Origin: Nioella sediminis
GTDB lineage: Bacteria; Pseudomonadota; Alphaproteobacteria; Rhodobacterales; Rhodobacteraceae
Assembly: GCF_001879695.1 (NCBI RefSeq)
Contig: NZ_MNBL01000164.1
Coordinates: 1 to 32,494, forward strand
Reading direction: 5' to 3'
Length of the DNA stretch: 32,494 nucleotides
The notes under the pieces were generated by a model. It was not told the DNA's origin. It saw only the letters and a list, made by a program, of their open reading frames with translations, and made no database searches. Within the stretch, counting starts at the first letter, position 1. The number at the start of each line of letters is the position of its first letter. A program made the translations under genes and the position numbers. Below are positions 16,991-24,945 of this stretch, piece after piece.

Positions 16991-17042
16991 TGTACGGGGG
17001 GTGCACAGGGGGTGTACGCCCGGTGTACGGGGGGCACCCCCC
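16991..17042. repeat. TGTACG/poly-G repeat tract with a strong G6/C6 hairpin
   Basis: TGTACG occurs at 16991, 17013 and 17024, each in a G-rich context. GGTGTACG recurs with an 11-bp period (17011 and 17022). The tract ends in GGGGGG-CA-CCCCCC (17029-17042), followed by a second C-run. No gene was found in 16803-17092. The tract may be a dispersed intergenic repeat or a terminator-like barrier between folC and the riboswitch. Confidence 0.5.
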
Positions 17043-17092
17043 TGATTTCCCCCCATTGACCACAGCTTCCATCCTGCGCAATGTGACCCCGA

Positions 17093-17275
17093 TGGTTCCC
17101 CAAGGCGACGCCTCCGAGGGGATGAAAAGGGAATGCGGTGCGGGGTTTCCCCAAGGCCGCAACTGCCCCCGCAACTGTAAGCGGAGAGCGCCCCCAATCG
17201 CGCCACTGGTTCAGGGACGAACCGGGAAGGCCGGGGACAGCATCGACCCGCGAGTCAGGAGACCTGCCATCCGTA
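17093..17275 (+). ncRNA. Cobalamin riboswitch aptamer
   Basis: The conserved elements of the B12-binding aptamer appear in order: AAAAGGGAATGCGGTGCGGGG, the hallmark CTGCCCCCGCAACTGTAAG near 17163-17181 with GCGG after it, GCCACTG (17202-17208), GGGAAGGCCGG (17224-17234) and GAGTCAGGAGACCTGCC near 17252-17268. These match the cobalamin class well. The 5' boundary is approximate. The aptamer lies about 80 bp before the Cys-rich protein ORF on the same strand. Binding of adenosyl- or methylcobalamin would be expected to switch off expression. Confidence 0.95.
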
Positions 17276-17302
17276 TTGAAACCTGAAGGCGGGGTGTCCT
17301 TC

Positions 17303-17353
17303 GAGGGGGTTTTCACAGCCCTCCCGACCCGTCTGATCCCAAGCGCGGAGGGC
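17303..17353 (+). promoter_or_regulatory. Riboswitch expression platform: SD-sequestering hairpin and its competitor
   Basis: GCCCTCC (17318-17324) is the exact complement of GGAGGGC (17347-17353), which contains the Shine-Dalgarno sequence of the gene starting at 17357. The same CCCTC can instead pair with GAGGG at 17303-17307, which would free the ribosome-binding site. Two mutually exclusive hairpins suggest translational control. No T-tract is present, so transcription termination is less likely. Confidence 0.6.
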
Positions 17354-17356
17354 GCG

Positions 17357-17740
17357 ATGATCATGACCGAAGACGGCTATTCCTATAGCTGCACCACCTG
17401 CCCGAAAACCGGCCAGCCCTGTGCCGCCGGCCTCAGGCTCGCCCGTCAGCTTGGGGCGGCCCTGCGAGCTGGCGAGGGCACGATCCAGGAGGATTTCGAG
17501 ATGACCGGACATGGGCAGCTCAGTGGCGACTGCGGACGGGACTGTGGTGTTGTGTATAGTCTCTATAACAGCGGATTTCGTGTCTTCTGCGGAGTGTCGC
17601 AAGACACCGATCCCGAGGCGCTGATCCGGTTCTCCGATGCGTTTCTGGGCGATGGTCCTATCGTTCGCGGACCAGTTCCTCGCGCCATGGTCGTAGGCTC
17701 TCGCATTGCTCGGCAGCCCGCTGCGACGGCCCGGGTCTGA
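17357..17740 (+). CDS. Small Cys-rich DUF1636-like putative metal-binding protein
   Basis: 127 aa, cytoplasmic. Cysteines are CTTCPKTGQPC near the N-terminus and GDCGRDCG...VFCGV in the centre. The arrangement (CxxC, then a helical stretch, then CxxxC and a final ALIRFSD segment) resembles DUF1636 'predicted metal-binding' proteins, which often accompany cobalamin genes. Similarity is by pattern only. The ATG at 17357 has GGAGGG 5 bases upstream; the ATG at 17363 is also possible. The cobalamin riboswitch upstream implies a role in B12 or cobalt physiology, yet no cob, btu or cbi gene is adjacent. It ends 3 bp from the convergent permease gene. Confidence 0.8.
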   Translation: MIMTEDGYSYSCTTCPKTGQPCAAGLRLARQLGAALRAGEGTIQEDFEMTGHGQLSGDCGRDCGVVYSLYNSGFRVFCGVSQDTDPEALIRFSDAFLGDGPIVRGPVPRAMVVGSRIARQPAATARV

Positions 17741-17743
17741 CCC

Positions 17744-18661
17744 TCAGCCCTGCGCGCCACCCCGCGCGGGGCCGAACAGGGCCGCAAGCCCAAGGACGAT
17801 GCCTGACATGGTCGCAATCATCCCTGCGGCGCTGACCGAATCCTCTGCGCCCAGCCAAAGCGGCCCGTAGCCTGCCAGCACATAGCCAAGCACGGCGGAC
17901 AGCGTGGCGAAGACCACGCTCCACCCCACCTGCGCCCCAAGCCGGTCGGTCATCAACCGCGCCGCGGCAGGCGGGCAGATGAACATCGCGATCACGATGA
18001 TCGACCCAACCGCATCGAACGCCGCCACGGCAGCCAGTGCGGACACCGCCACAAGCGACAAGCCGATCAGGTTGGTCCGCATCCCCATGACCTGCGCAAA
18101 GCCCTCATCAAACGTGGAAATTTTCAGGGGTCTCCAGAACAGCCAGATAAACGCAACCACGCCAATCATGGACAACCCCATGCGAAGAAGCTCGGGCGGC
18201 AACCCGGCCAGCGCCTCTGGATCAAGCAACGAACCCCACCCGAACGCATCCAGCCAGATCAGGCTTTCCAGATTGCCCATCAGCGCATGTTCCACATCGA
18301 GGTGAACGGTGGAGGTGTCCGACCTTTCCAACAGCAGAACACCGCCCGCGAACATCGTCGTGAACACCACGCCCATGGCGGCCCCCGGTTCGATCCCTCC
18401 GAGCCGTCGAATGGCTTCGATCAGCAGCACGGCAAGCAGGGCGGCGGCGGCAGCGCCGATCATCATCGGCCAGGCCGTCACCGTTCCGGTGATCAGGAAG
18501 GCCACGACGATGCCGGGCAAGACCACGTGGGAAATCGCATCTCCAATCAGGGCCTGCCGCCGCAGCACCAGGAAATTGCCCGGCAGCGCGCAGGCAATCG
18601 CCGCGAACACACCGATCAGGATGGGTGTCAGGCTCAGGGGAACGAACTCTGCGCCGCTCAT
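17744..18661 (-). CDS. Metal ABC transporter permease (ABC-3 family), second
   Basis: 305 aa integral membrane protein with about eight to nine hydrophobic segments. Motifs of the Mn/Zn/Fe ABC-3 permeases are visible: LRRQALIGDAISHVVLPG near the N-terminus, then FDEGFAQVMGM, and AFDAVGSIIVIAMFICPPA. It would form the heterodimeric channel with the permease encoded just upstream, overlapping it by 4 bp (ATGA). Metal specificity cannot be read from the permease. Last gene of the operon, running almost into the convergent riboswitch-controlled gene. Confidence 0.93.
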   Translation of the reverse strand: MSGAEFVPLSLTPILIGVFAAIACALPGNFLVLRRQALIGDAISHVVLPGIVVAFLITGTVTAWPMMIGAAAAALLAVLLIEAIRRLGGIEPGAAMGVVFTTMFAGGVLLLERSDTSTVHLDVEHALMGNLESLIWLDAFGWGSLLDPEALAGLPPELLRMGLSMIGVVAFIWLFWRPLKISTFDEGFAQVMGMRTNLIGLSLVAVSALAAVAAFDAVGSIIVIAMFICPPAAARLMTDRLGAQVGWSVVFATLSAVLGYVLAGYGPLWLGAEDSVSAAGMIATMSGIVLGLAALFGPARGGAQG

Positions 18662-19863
18662 GCCGGGACCTCCTGCGGCGCGGCCAGATGCGTGTCTATT
18701 TCGGCCAGTTGGTCTCGTGTCACCACGGTTTCAATCGGGCGCATCCCGTCATAGAGCGCCGCTGCGGCCTCGTGATCGGGCATGGCGCGCAGGATCTCCC
18801 ACCGTTTTTCGTCCAGCAGGGCCTTGGCGGCGCGGGCGCGACCGGCCTCGGTCGCCACGCCATCGGGACGCGACAGGCCCGCGCGATGCAGAAGACGAAC
18901 AGTGTAGCGTTCATAGATCGGCTGACCATGCGCCAATGCCAGCAGCCCCTGCCGAACGTGAACGCGCCTCTGAAACGCGACGTGGCGAATGACGGCGGCC
19001 AGAACGCCCCGGTTGGGCGCAAGGAACAGGGAGGCGGCAAAGACGGAAAACCCGGTCAACACGATGATCGGGCCGGTTGGTAGTGCCGGGGCAGAGGCGG
19101 ATATTGCCGCACCAACAAAGCCCGACAGCCCGCCGATAACGCCCGACAACAGCCAGACGCGCTCGGTCCTGTCCGTCCAGAACCGGGCCGTCACCGGCGG
19201 GATGATCAGAAGGGCAACGATCAGGATCAGCCCCACCACTTTCAGCCCCACGACAGTGACCGCCATGACCAGACCCATTGTCGCCAGATCCACCTGCCGA
19301 ATGTTCAGCCCCAGCGCGGCGGCATAGTCCTCGTCGAAGGCCACCATGATCATCGGTCGCCGCAGGATCAGCGTCAGGATCAGGGTCAGCGCCCCTCCGA
19401 CCGCGATCAGCAGCGCGTCAGAGCGGAGCATTCCAGCGGTGGAACCAAGCAGCAAGCTGTCCAACCCCGCCTGACGCCCGGATTCCATCGTCTGGATGAC
19501 CGTCAGAAGCACCACGCCAAACCCGAAGAACACCGACAGCACTGCGCCAATGGCGCTGTCCTCGGCCAGCCTGGTGCGGCGCGTCAGCCATTGCACGGCC
19601 AAAAGGCCAAGGGCGGCTGTCACCGCCGACCCGGCCAGCAGCCCCGCCAGGTTTCGCCCGTCGCCACCAAGCGCCACCATCACGATAAAGGCGAGCCCTA
19701 CACCGGGTAGCGTCGCGTGGCTGATGGCGTCGGACACAAGGGCTCGGCGGCGCAGAAACAGGAAGGTTCCCGTCACACCGGCGGCAAACCCCAACAGGAT
19801 TGCGCCAATGGCGACAAGCGTGGCGTTATAGCCAAGCTGAAGGGTCAGCGCCTGCCACAGCAT
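18658..19863 (-). CDS. Metal ABC transporter permease with C-terminal winged-helix-like extension
   Basis: 401 aa, about 110 longer than a standard ABC-3 permease. The first 285 or so residues are the membrane domain (FLRRRALVSDAISHATLPG, FDEDYAAALGLN, GLKVVGLILIVALLIIPP). The extra C-terminal part (from about residue 290) is soluble, with VRQGLLALAHG, YTVRLLHRAGL and ATEAGRARAAKALLDEKRWE. This resembles the winged-helix/metal-sensing part of DtxR-type regulators that is fused to some Mn/Fe permeases. It could gate transport by cytosolic metal, but this is inference. It is 3 bp from the ATPase gene stop. Confidence 0.92.
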   Translation of the reverse strand: MLWQALTLQLGYNATLVAIGAILLGFAAGVTGTFLFLRRRALVSDAISHATLPGVGLAFIVMVALGGDGRNLAGLLAGSAVTAALGLLAVQWLTRRTRLAEDSAIGAVLSVFFGFGVVLLTVIQTMESGRQAGLDSLLLGSTAGMLRSDALLIAVGGALTLILTLILRRPMIMVAFDEDYAAALGLNIRQVDLATMGLVMAVTVVGLKVVGLILIVALLIIPPVTARFWTDRTERVWLLSGVIGGLSGFVGAAISASAPALPTGPIIVLTGFSVFAASLFLAPNRGVLAAVIRHVAFQRRVHVRQGLLALAHGQPIYERYTVRLLHRAGLSRPDGVATEAGRARAAKALLDEKRWEILRAMPDHEAAAALYDGMRPIETVVTRDQLAEIDTHLAAPQEVPA

Positions 19864-19866
19864 AGC

Positions 19867-20673
19867 TTACCCCGCGGCCGGGATGCCCGCGACCTGCGCG
19901 GTTGCCAACCGACCGCCATAGGCGGCTTGCAGATTTGCCTCGGTGAAAGCATCCGCAACGGGGCCTTCAGCGATCTTGCTGGTGTTCAGAATCAGGACAC
20001 GGTCGAAATAGTCGCCTACGGTCGAAAGGTCGTGATGGACCGAGACGACCGTCTTTCCCTCGGCCCTGAGCGTCTTGAGCACGGCAATGATCGCCTTCTC
20101 GGTCGCGGCATCAACGCCCGCAAAGGGCTCGTCCAGCAGGTAGAGGTCCGCCCCCTGGGCCAGCGCGCGGGCGAGAAACACGCGCTGTTGCTGTCCGCCG
20201 GACAGCTGTCCGATCTGCCGATCCGCAAATTCTGCCATGCCCACACGGGTCAGACAGTCCAGCGCACGGGCGCGGTGGCGGGGCCGCACAAGGCGCAGCA
20301 AGCCAAGTTCGCGCGACAGGCCCATCAGAACCACGTCCAGAACCGTTGTCGGGAAATCCCAGTCGACGCTTGCACGCTGCGGGACATAGGCGATGCGGTG
20401 GCGCTGGCTGTTCAGGGGGCGGCCAAAGACGGTGACGATACCGGACAGAGGGCGCAAAATGCCCAAAGAGGCCTTTAACAGGGTCGATTTTCCGGCCCCG
20501 TTCGGCCCGATGATCGCGGTCATGGAGCCTTCGGGGAAGGTGGCATCAACGGAAAAGACCACCGGCTTCTGCCCATAGGACACGGTCATGCCCCGGATCG
20601 ACATCGGGGCTGTTTCGGGGCATTCACCCGTCATGGTCTGTCCGTTCGTGCTGGCCAGTGCAATCCGTGTCAT
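19867..20673 (-). CDS. Metal ABC transporter ATP-binding protein
   Basis: 268 aa ABC ATPase. Walker A is GPNGAGKST at 56-64, the signature LSGGQQQR at 157-164, and Walker B LYLLDEPF with D181 and E182. The H-loop is SVHHD. Similar to ATPases of Mn/Zn/Fe importers (RHRIAYVPQRASVDWDFP is typical). The ATG at 20673 overlaps the stop of the substrate-binding protein gene (TGATG), a coupling signature; a GTG one codon earlier is possible. The roughly 23 residues before MSIRGMTVSYG are a non-conserved leader. Confidence 0.95.
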   Translation of the reverse strand: MTRIALASTNGQTMTGECPETAPMSIRGMTVSYGQKPVVFSVDATFPEGSMTAIIGPNGAGKSTLLKASLGILRPLSGIVTVFGRPLNSQRHRIAYVPQRASVDWDFPTTVLDVVLMGLSRELGLLRLVRPRHRARALDCLTRVGMAEFADRQIGQLSGGQQQRVFLARALAQGADLYLLDEPFAGVDAATEKAIIAVLKTLRAEGKTVVSVHHDLSTVGDYFDRVLILNTSKIAEGPVADAFTEANLQAAYGGRLATAQVAGIPAAG

Positions 20674-21617
20674 CACATGCCCGCGGAAAGCTGACCGGTC
20701 ATCCCGCGTTCCGGGGCGGAGCCGCCGAGCGACCGGGTGATTGTGGTGACGTTGTGGTCGATCATGCCGATATAGGTGCCTTCGTAGCTGCCCGGTTCCC
20801 CCATGGCATCGGAAAAGAGCTCTCCCCCGATTTGCACTTCGTGCCCATGGGACGCCGCGCCTTCGATCAACGCCCGGATATTCCGGTCAGAGACGGAGCT
20901 TTCGACGAAGACAGCACGGATATTGCGGGTCACCAGCAGATCCACAAGGTCTGCGATCCGGGCGAGTCCTGCCTCGCTTTCGGTGGAAATGCCCTGAATC
21001 CCCAGAACCTCGAACCCGTAGGCATTGCCGAAATAGTTGAAGGCATCATGGGCGGTCAACAACACGCGCTGATCCTGCGGCACGGTCGCCAGAGCATCGG
21101 TGGAATAGGTCGAAACAGTCTCTAACTCGGCCAAAAACGTCTCTGTATTGATGGAGTAGGTGTCAGCATTTCCGGGATCGGTAGCGATCAGGGCATCACG
21201 GATGGTTTGCGCCACGTTCCGCCAAAGGTCTGGCACCATCCACACATGCGGGTCAAAGCGGTTGTCATAGTCCTCATGCGCCAGCAGCAGGTCGCGCGGC
21301 AATCCCTCGGCCACGGCGATAACGGTGCGGCGGCGGGACAGATCCTCGAAAAATTCTTCCATCTGCGCTTCGAGATAGAGCCCGTGCCACAGCACCAGAT
21401 CGGCGCGGGTCATGGCGACGATATCACTACGGGTCTGGCGATAGGCATGCGGGTCAACGCCCGGCCCCATCAACGCCTGCACCTCCACATGATCCCCACC
21501 GATCTGGCGGGTTGTATCGGCGATCATGCCTGTCGTGGCGACAACGGTCAGTTGCGCCGCTGCCATCGTGGCGGAGGTCAGGAAGATTGAGAATGCCGTT
21601 GTCAGGCGGGTCAGCAT
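20673..21617 (-). CDS. Metal ABC transporter periplasmic substrate-binding protein (cluster A-I, Mn/Zn/Fe)
   Basis: 314 aa with a signal peptide ending ATMAAA-Q. Metal ligands expected of the TroA/ZnuA/MntC fold are visible: His57 (DPHAY), His124 (DPHVW), His190 (LTAHDAFNYFG), and an acidic residue in the C-terminal lobe (TYIGMIDHN). It lacks the His-rich loop of many zinc-specific ZnuA proteins, which favours manganese or iron, though this is not decisive. First gene of a four-gene operon: binding protein, ATPase and two permeases. AGAGGTG precedes the ATG. Confidence 0.93.
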   Translation of the reverse strand: MLTRLTTAFSIFLTSATMAAAQLTVVATTGMIADTTRQIGGDHVEVQALMGPGVDPHAYRQTRSDIVAMTRADLVLWHGLYLEAQMEEFFEDLSRRRTVIAVAEGLPRDLLLAHEDYDNRFDPHVWMVPDLWRNVAQTIRDALIATDPGNADTYSINTETFLAELETVSTYSTDALATVPQDQRVLLTAHDAFNYFGNAYGFEVLGIQGISTESEAGLARIADLVDLLVTRNIRAVFVESSVSDRNIRALIEGAASHGHEVQIGGELFSDAMGEPGSYEGTYIGMIDHNVTTITRSLGGSAPERGMTGQLSAGM

Positions 21618-21639
21618 TGCTGCACCTCTTTGATGATGT

Positions 21640-21674
21640 CAGAATAATAATGAGAATGATTTGCAAGAAGTCAA
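21640..21674 (-). promoter_or_regulatory. Promoter of the metal importer operon with a Fur/Mur-like operator
   Basis: On the - strand a TTGACT -35 element (21674-21669) is followed by an AT-rich -10 region. Overlapping this is an imperfect inverted repeat AATAAT-GAGA-ATGATT (+ strand 21646-21661), close to Fur-family boxes. ATTTGCA also occurs twice, at 21659 and 21689. Repression by a Fur-type manganese or iron sensor (Mur/Fur) when metal is sufficient is the likely logic. Exact regulator is an inference. Confidence 0.5.
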
Positions 21675-21770
21675 TGCAGTTGCGAGTCATTTGCATCTTT
21701 CCGGCACGTTTCGACTGGACAGCCTAGTGATGCGCGGCAAGCCTAGGCCATCGAACCATCGGGGGGCGAC

Positions 21771-22451
21771 ATGACCAACACGCGCATCGAATCGGTGGAG
21801 AAGGCCATGTCGATCCTGTCAGCCTTTTCCAGCCAGCGGCGTCGAATGAGCCTGGCGGAACTGGCCGAAGAGACCGGGCTGCACAAAAGCACGGTGCTGC
21901 GGCAGGCCAATTCCATGCAGCTCTATGGGTTCCTCACCCGTGACGCAGACGGGCGCTATGGTATCGGCGCGTCGGTCTGGCGCCTTGGGCTTCTGTTCCG
22001 GCAGGACTACCAGAACGGTGCCACGATCCGGCCCGTTCTGCGCGATCTGGTAGAGAAGACCGGGGAAACCGCATCGTTCTACGTGCGTGCGGGTGAGGAT
22101 CGGGTATGCCTATACCGCGAAAATTCCCCCAACCTGATCCGCTATCACCTGGAGGAGGGGATGCGCCTGCCGATGGATCGCGGTGCGGTCGCCATGGTGC
22201 TGCGTCGGTCTGCGGGCGAACCGGTGCCCGACACGATTGCATTTACCGATGCAGGCTCTGCCAACCTGGCCGGCGGGCGAAACCCGAATATCTCCTCGGT
22301 CGCAACGCCGGTTCTGTCTACCGACGGACAGTTACTGGGGGCGCTTGCGGTTTCAGGATTAAGTGCCCGGTTTGATGCCTCTCGCCGGGACGCCGCGTTA
22401 GCGCTTGTCGAGGCTCATGCCAGGGCGTTGCGGGACCAGACAGCGCCGTAG
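21771..22451 (+). CDS. IclR family transcriptional regulator
   Basis: 226 aa. The N-terminal winged helix-turn-helix (about residues 8-70: IESVEKAMSILSAF, SLAELAEETGLHKSTVLR) is followed by an IclR effector-binding domain (ASFYVRAGEDRVCLYR, PMDRGAVAMVL, ISSVATPVLSTDGQLLGAL). The effector domain is slightly short but complete. It is transcribed divergently from the metal importer, with which it shares a 153-bp intergenic region; the importer promoter looks Fur-controlled, so the pairing may be coincidental. The target genes and ligand are not apparent. Start supported by GGGGGGCGAC before the ATG. Confidence 0.93.
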   Translation: MTNTRIESVEKAMSILSAFSSQRRRMSLAELAEETGLHKSTVLRQANSMQLYGFLTRDADGRYGIGASVWRLGLLFRQDYQNGATIRPVLRDLVEKTGETASFYVRAGEDRVCLYRENSPNLIRYHLEEGMRLPMDRGAVAMVLRRSAGEPVPDTIAFTDAGSANLAGGRNPNISSVATPVLSTDGQLLGALAVSGLSARFDASRRDAALALVEAHARALRDQTAP

Positions 22452-22487
22452 TTCGTGAAAAACGTCTCTAACAAAGGGAGATCGACA

Positions 22488-23573
22488 CTACTCAGAGGCC
22501 CAATCAGCGCTTTGCATCTCTCGCAACCGCGAAGCAGTACGCTCGAATTCGAAACTGCCGGATCCTTCGAGATAGAGCCTTTCCGGCTCCTCTTCTGCCG
22601 AAATGATCACCCGCGTGCGCGCTTCATAGAGAGCATCAACAAGCGTAACGAAGCGCTTGGCTTCATTAAACTTCGAGCTATCGAGACGCGGTACGTTTTC
22701 CAGCACCAGCAGTTTCACCGCCCCGGCCAGCGCCAGATAATCGGCCGGGCCAAGCGCCTGCCCGCAAAGGTCCCAGAACTCCGCCCGCGCCATACCAGCC
22801 CAGTAGCGGGGCAAATGTACCTCGCGGCCCTTGACCTCCAGCACCAGTTCTTCGCTTTTGCCGCCCGTCAGGTCGCGCCAGATTTCGTCGATCGCCCGGC
22901 GGGACTCCGCGTTGGCAGGGGCGAAATAGGTCTTTTCCCCTGCCAGGCGGTGCTGGCGGTAGTCGGTCAGGCTGGTGATCTCGTGCACCTCCAGCTTGTC
23001 GTTCAGAATGTCGATGAAAGGCAGGAACAACTGCCGGTTCAAACCGTCCTTGTAGAGATCCTCAGGCGGACGGTTCGAGGTGGTCACCACGACGACCCCG
23101 GCATCGAACAGCATCTGGAACAGCCGCCCGACGATCATTGCATCGGCAATATCTGTGATCTGCATTTCGTCGAAGCACAGCAGGTCCACGTCGCGGATCA
23201 CCGCCTCTGCCACCGGTTTCAGCGCATCCTCAGCCCCGGATTTGCGCGCCTCATGCAGACCGGACTGAATCTCTTGCATGAAGGCGTGGAAATGCACGCG
23301 CCGTTTGCGGGCCACCCCGGCATGGGCATGGAACAGGTCCATCAGCATCGACTTCCCGCGCCCGACCCCGCCCCAAAGGTAAAGCCCGCGTGTTCCGTCC
23401 GGCACCGCTGGTTTGAAGAACCTGCCCAGGAACCCTGTAGGCTTGGCGGGCCGCTCCTCCAGCTTGTCGCGCAGGTCTTCCAGAAGCAGGAGAACCTCCC
23501 GCTGTGCCGGGTCTGGGCGCAGTAGCCCTTCGGATACTCGGGTGTCGTAGATGGCTTGAAGATGCTGAGACAT
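22488..23573 (-). CDS. zapE: Cell division protein ZapE (AFG1-like ATPase)
   Basis: 361 aa P-loop ATPase of the AFG1/LACE1 family. Walker A GGVGRGKS is at 68-75 and Walker B LLCFDEMQ near 131-138. The family segment IADAMIVGRLFQMLF and the sensor-like TTSNRPPEDLY are also present. The bacterial member ZapE interacts with FtsZ and influences the Z-ring under stress. Standalone gene, convergent with the IclR gene (36 bp apart); no clear terminator lies between them. Confidence 0.94.
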   Translation of the reverse strand: MSQHLQAIYDTRVSEGLLRPDPAQREVLLLLEDLRDKLEERPAKPTGFLGRFFKPAVPDGTRGLYLWGGVGRGKSMLMDLFHAHAGVARKRRVHFHAFMQEIQSGLHEARKSGAEDALKPVAEAVIRDVDLLCFDEMQITDIADAMIVGRLFQMLFDAGVVVVTTSNRPPEDLYKDGLNRQLFLPFIDILNDKLEVHEITSLTDYRQHRLAGEKTYFAPANAESRRAIDEIWRDLTGGKSEELVLEVKGREVHLPRYWAGMARAEFWDLCGQALGPADYLALAGAVKLLVLENVPRLDSSKFNEAKRFVTLVDALYEARTRVIISAEEEPERLYLEGSGSFEFERTASRLREMQSADWASE

Positions 23574-23700
23574 ATCAGGTTGGTAGCGCGAAGCCGCGCC
23601 GGTGATCTACAGGAAAACTGACGTAACGGATCAAGAAATCTGATTTGACAGGGCAGGAGTGCTGACCCACTGTCACCGGACGCGACTTTGGACCCTTGCC

Positions 23701-24945
23701 ATGCCCCAGAAATCCCCCCTCGTCACGCCCGTTCTGATCGGCGGATGCCTGATCATCCTGCTGTCCTTTGCCGTCAGGGCCAGTTTCGGCGTGTTCCAGA
23801 TCCCCATTGCCGAAGAATTCGGCTGGCCGAGGGCAGAGTTCAGCCTGGCCATCGCGATTCAGAACCTGGCCTGGGGTATCGGGCAGCCGATCTTCGGGGC
23901 CATCGCGGAACGGTTCGGGGATCGCAAGGCGCTGATCCTGGGGGCCCTGATGTACGCCATCGGGCTGGTCCTGTCGGCAGGCGCGACCCTGCCCATTCAG
24001 CACCAACTGCTGGAGATTTTGGTGGGGTTCGGCATCGCGGGCACCGGTTTCGGCGTCATCCTGGCCATTGTGGGTCGGGCCACTTCAGATGAAAACAGGT
24101 CGATTTCCCTTGGAATCGTGACTGCTGCGGGGTCCGCCGGGCAGATTGTGGGGGCGCCCTTCGCGGAATTTCTGCTCGGGCTGATGACCTGGCAGGCGGT
24201 GTTCCTGATCTTCGCCGGGATCATCCTTCTGACCGTGCTTGTGCTGCCCTTGCTCAAGGCCCCGCCCATGGCCAGCAAGGCTGAGATCGAGGAAAGCATG
24301 GGCCAGATCCTGAAGAAGGCGTTCAAGGACCCGTCCTTCACGCTGATCTTCGTTGGCTTCTTTTCCTGCGGGTATCAACTGGCCTTCATCACCGCCCATT
24401 TCCCGGCATTGGTAACCGAGATGTGCGGGCCGATCGTGCCCGGCTCGATGCTGCACAATATCGGGATCACCTCGACCTCGACCCTTGGGGCAGTCGCGAT
24501 TTCGCTGATTGGGCTGGCGAACGTGGTGGGCACTATTATGGCGGGTTGGCTCGGCACGAAATTCCCCAAGAAATACCTGCTGGCGCTGATCTACACAGGC
24601 CGCACCATCGCGGCGGCGATGTTCATCCTGTTCCCGATCACGCCGCTGACTGTCGTCGTATTCTCCGTCGTCATGGGGTCGCTGTGGCTTGCCACCGTGC
24701 CGCTGACCAGCGGGCTGATCGCCTATCTCTACGGTCTACGCTACATGGGCACGCTTTATGGCATCGTCTTCTTCAGTCACCAGTTGGGCGGGTTCCTGGG
24801 CGTGGTCCTGGGCGGCTGGATGTATGACCTTTACGGCGATTACAGCGCGGTTTGGTGGATCGGCGTGGGGGTTGGCGCGCTGTCGGCGGTGGTTCACCTG
24901 CCGATCAACGAGAAGCCCTTGAACGACCGCGCGGCGGTGGCTTAG
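23701..24945 (+). CDS. MFS transporter
   Basis: 414 aa, about twelve hydrophobic helices in two halves. Sequence features fit the major facilitator superfamily: FGVFQIPIAEEFGW in helix 1, GIGQPIFGAIAERFGDRKAL covering the loop 2-3 motif (DRKA), and a cytoplasmic middle loop LKAPPMASKAEIEESMG. The subfamily resembles monocarboxylate/oxalate-type MFS carriers, but the substrate is not identifiable. The ATG at 23701 is preferred; a GTG at 23659 is in frame with AGGA immediately before it. Its stop overlaps that of the convergent hydrolase gene by 4 bp. Confidence 0.9.
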   Translation: MPQKSPLVTPVLIGGCLIILLSFAVRASFGVFQIPIAEEFGWPRAEFSLAIAIQNLAWGIGQPIFGAIAERFGDRKALILGALMYAIGLVLSAGATLPIQHQLLEILVGFGIAGTGFGVILAIVGRATSDENRSISLGIVTAAGSAGQIVGAPFAEFLLGLMTWQAVFLIFAGIILLTVLVLPLLKAPPMASKAEIEESMGQILKKAFKDPSFTLIFVGFFSCGYQLAFITAHFPALVTEMCGPIVPGSMLHNIGITSTSTLGAVAISLIGLANVVGTIMAGWLGTKFPKKYLLALIYTGRTIAAAMFILFPITPLTVVVFSVVMGSLWLATVPLTSGLIAYLYGLRYMGTLYGIVFFSHQLGGFLGVVLGGWMYDLYGDYSAVWWIGVGVGALSAVVHLPINEKPLNDRAAVA

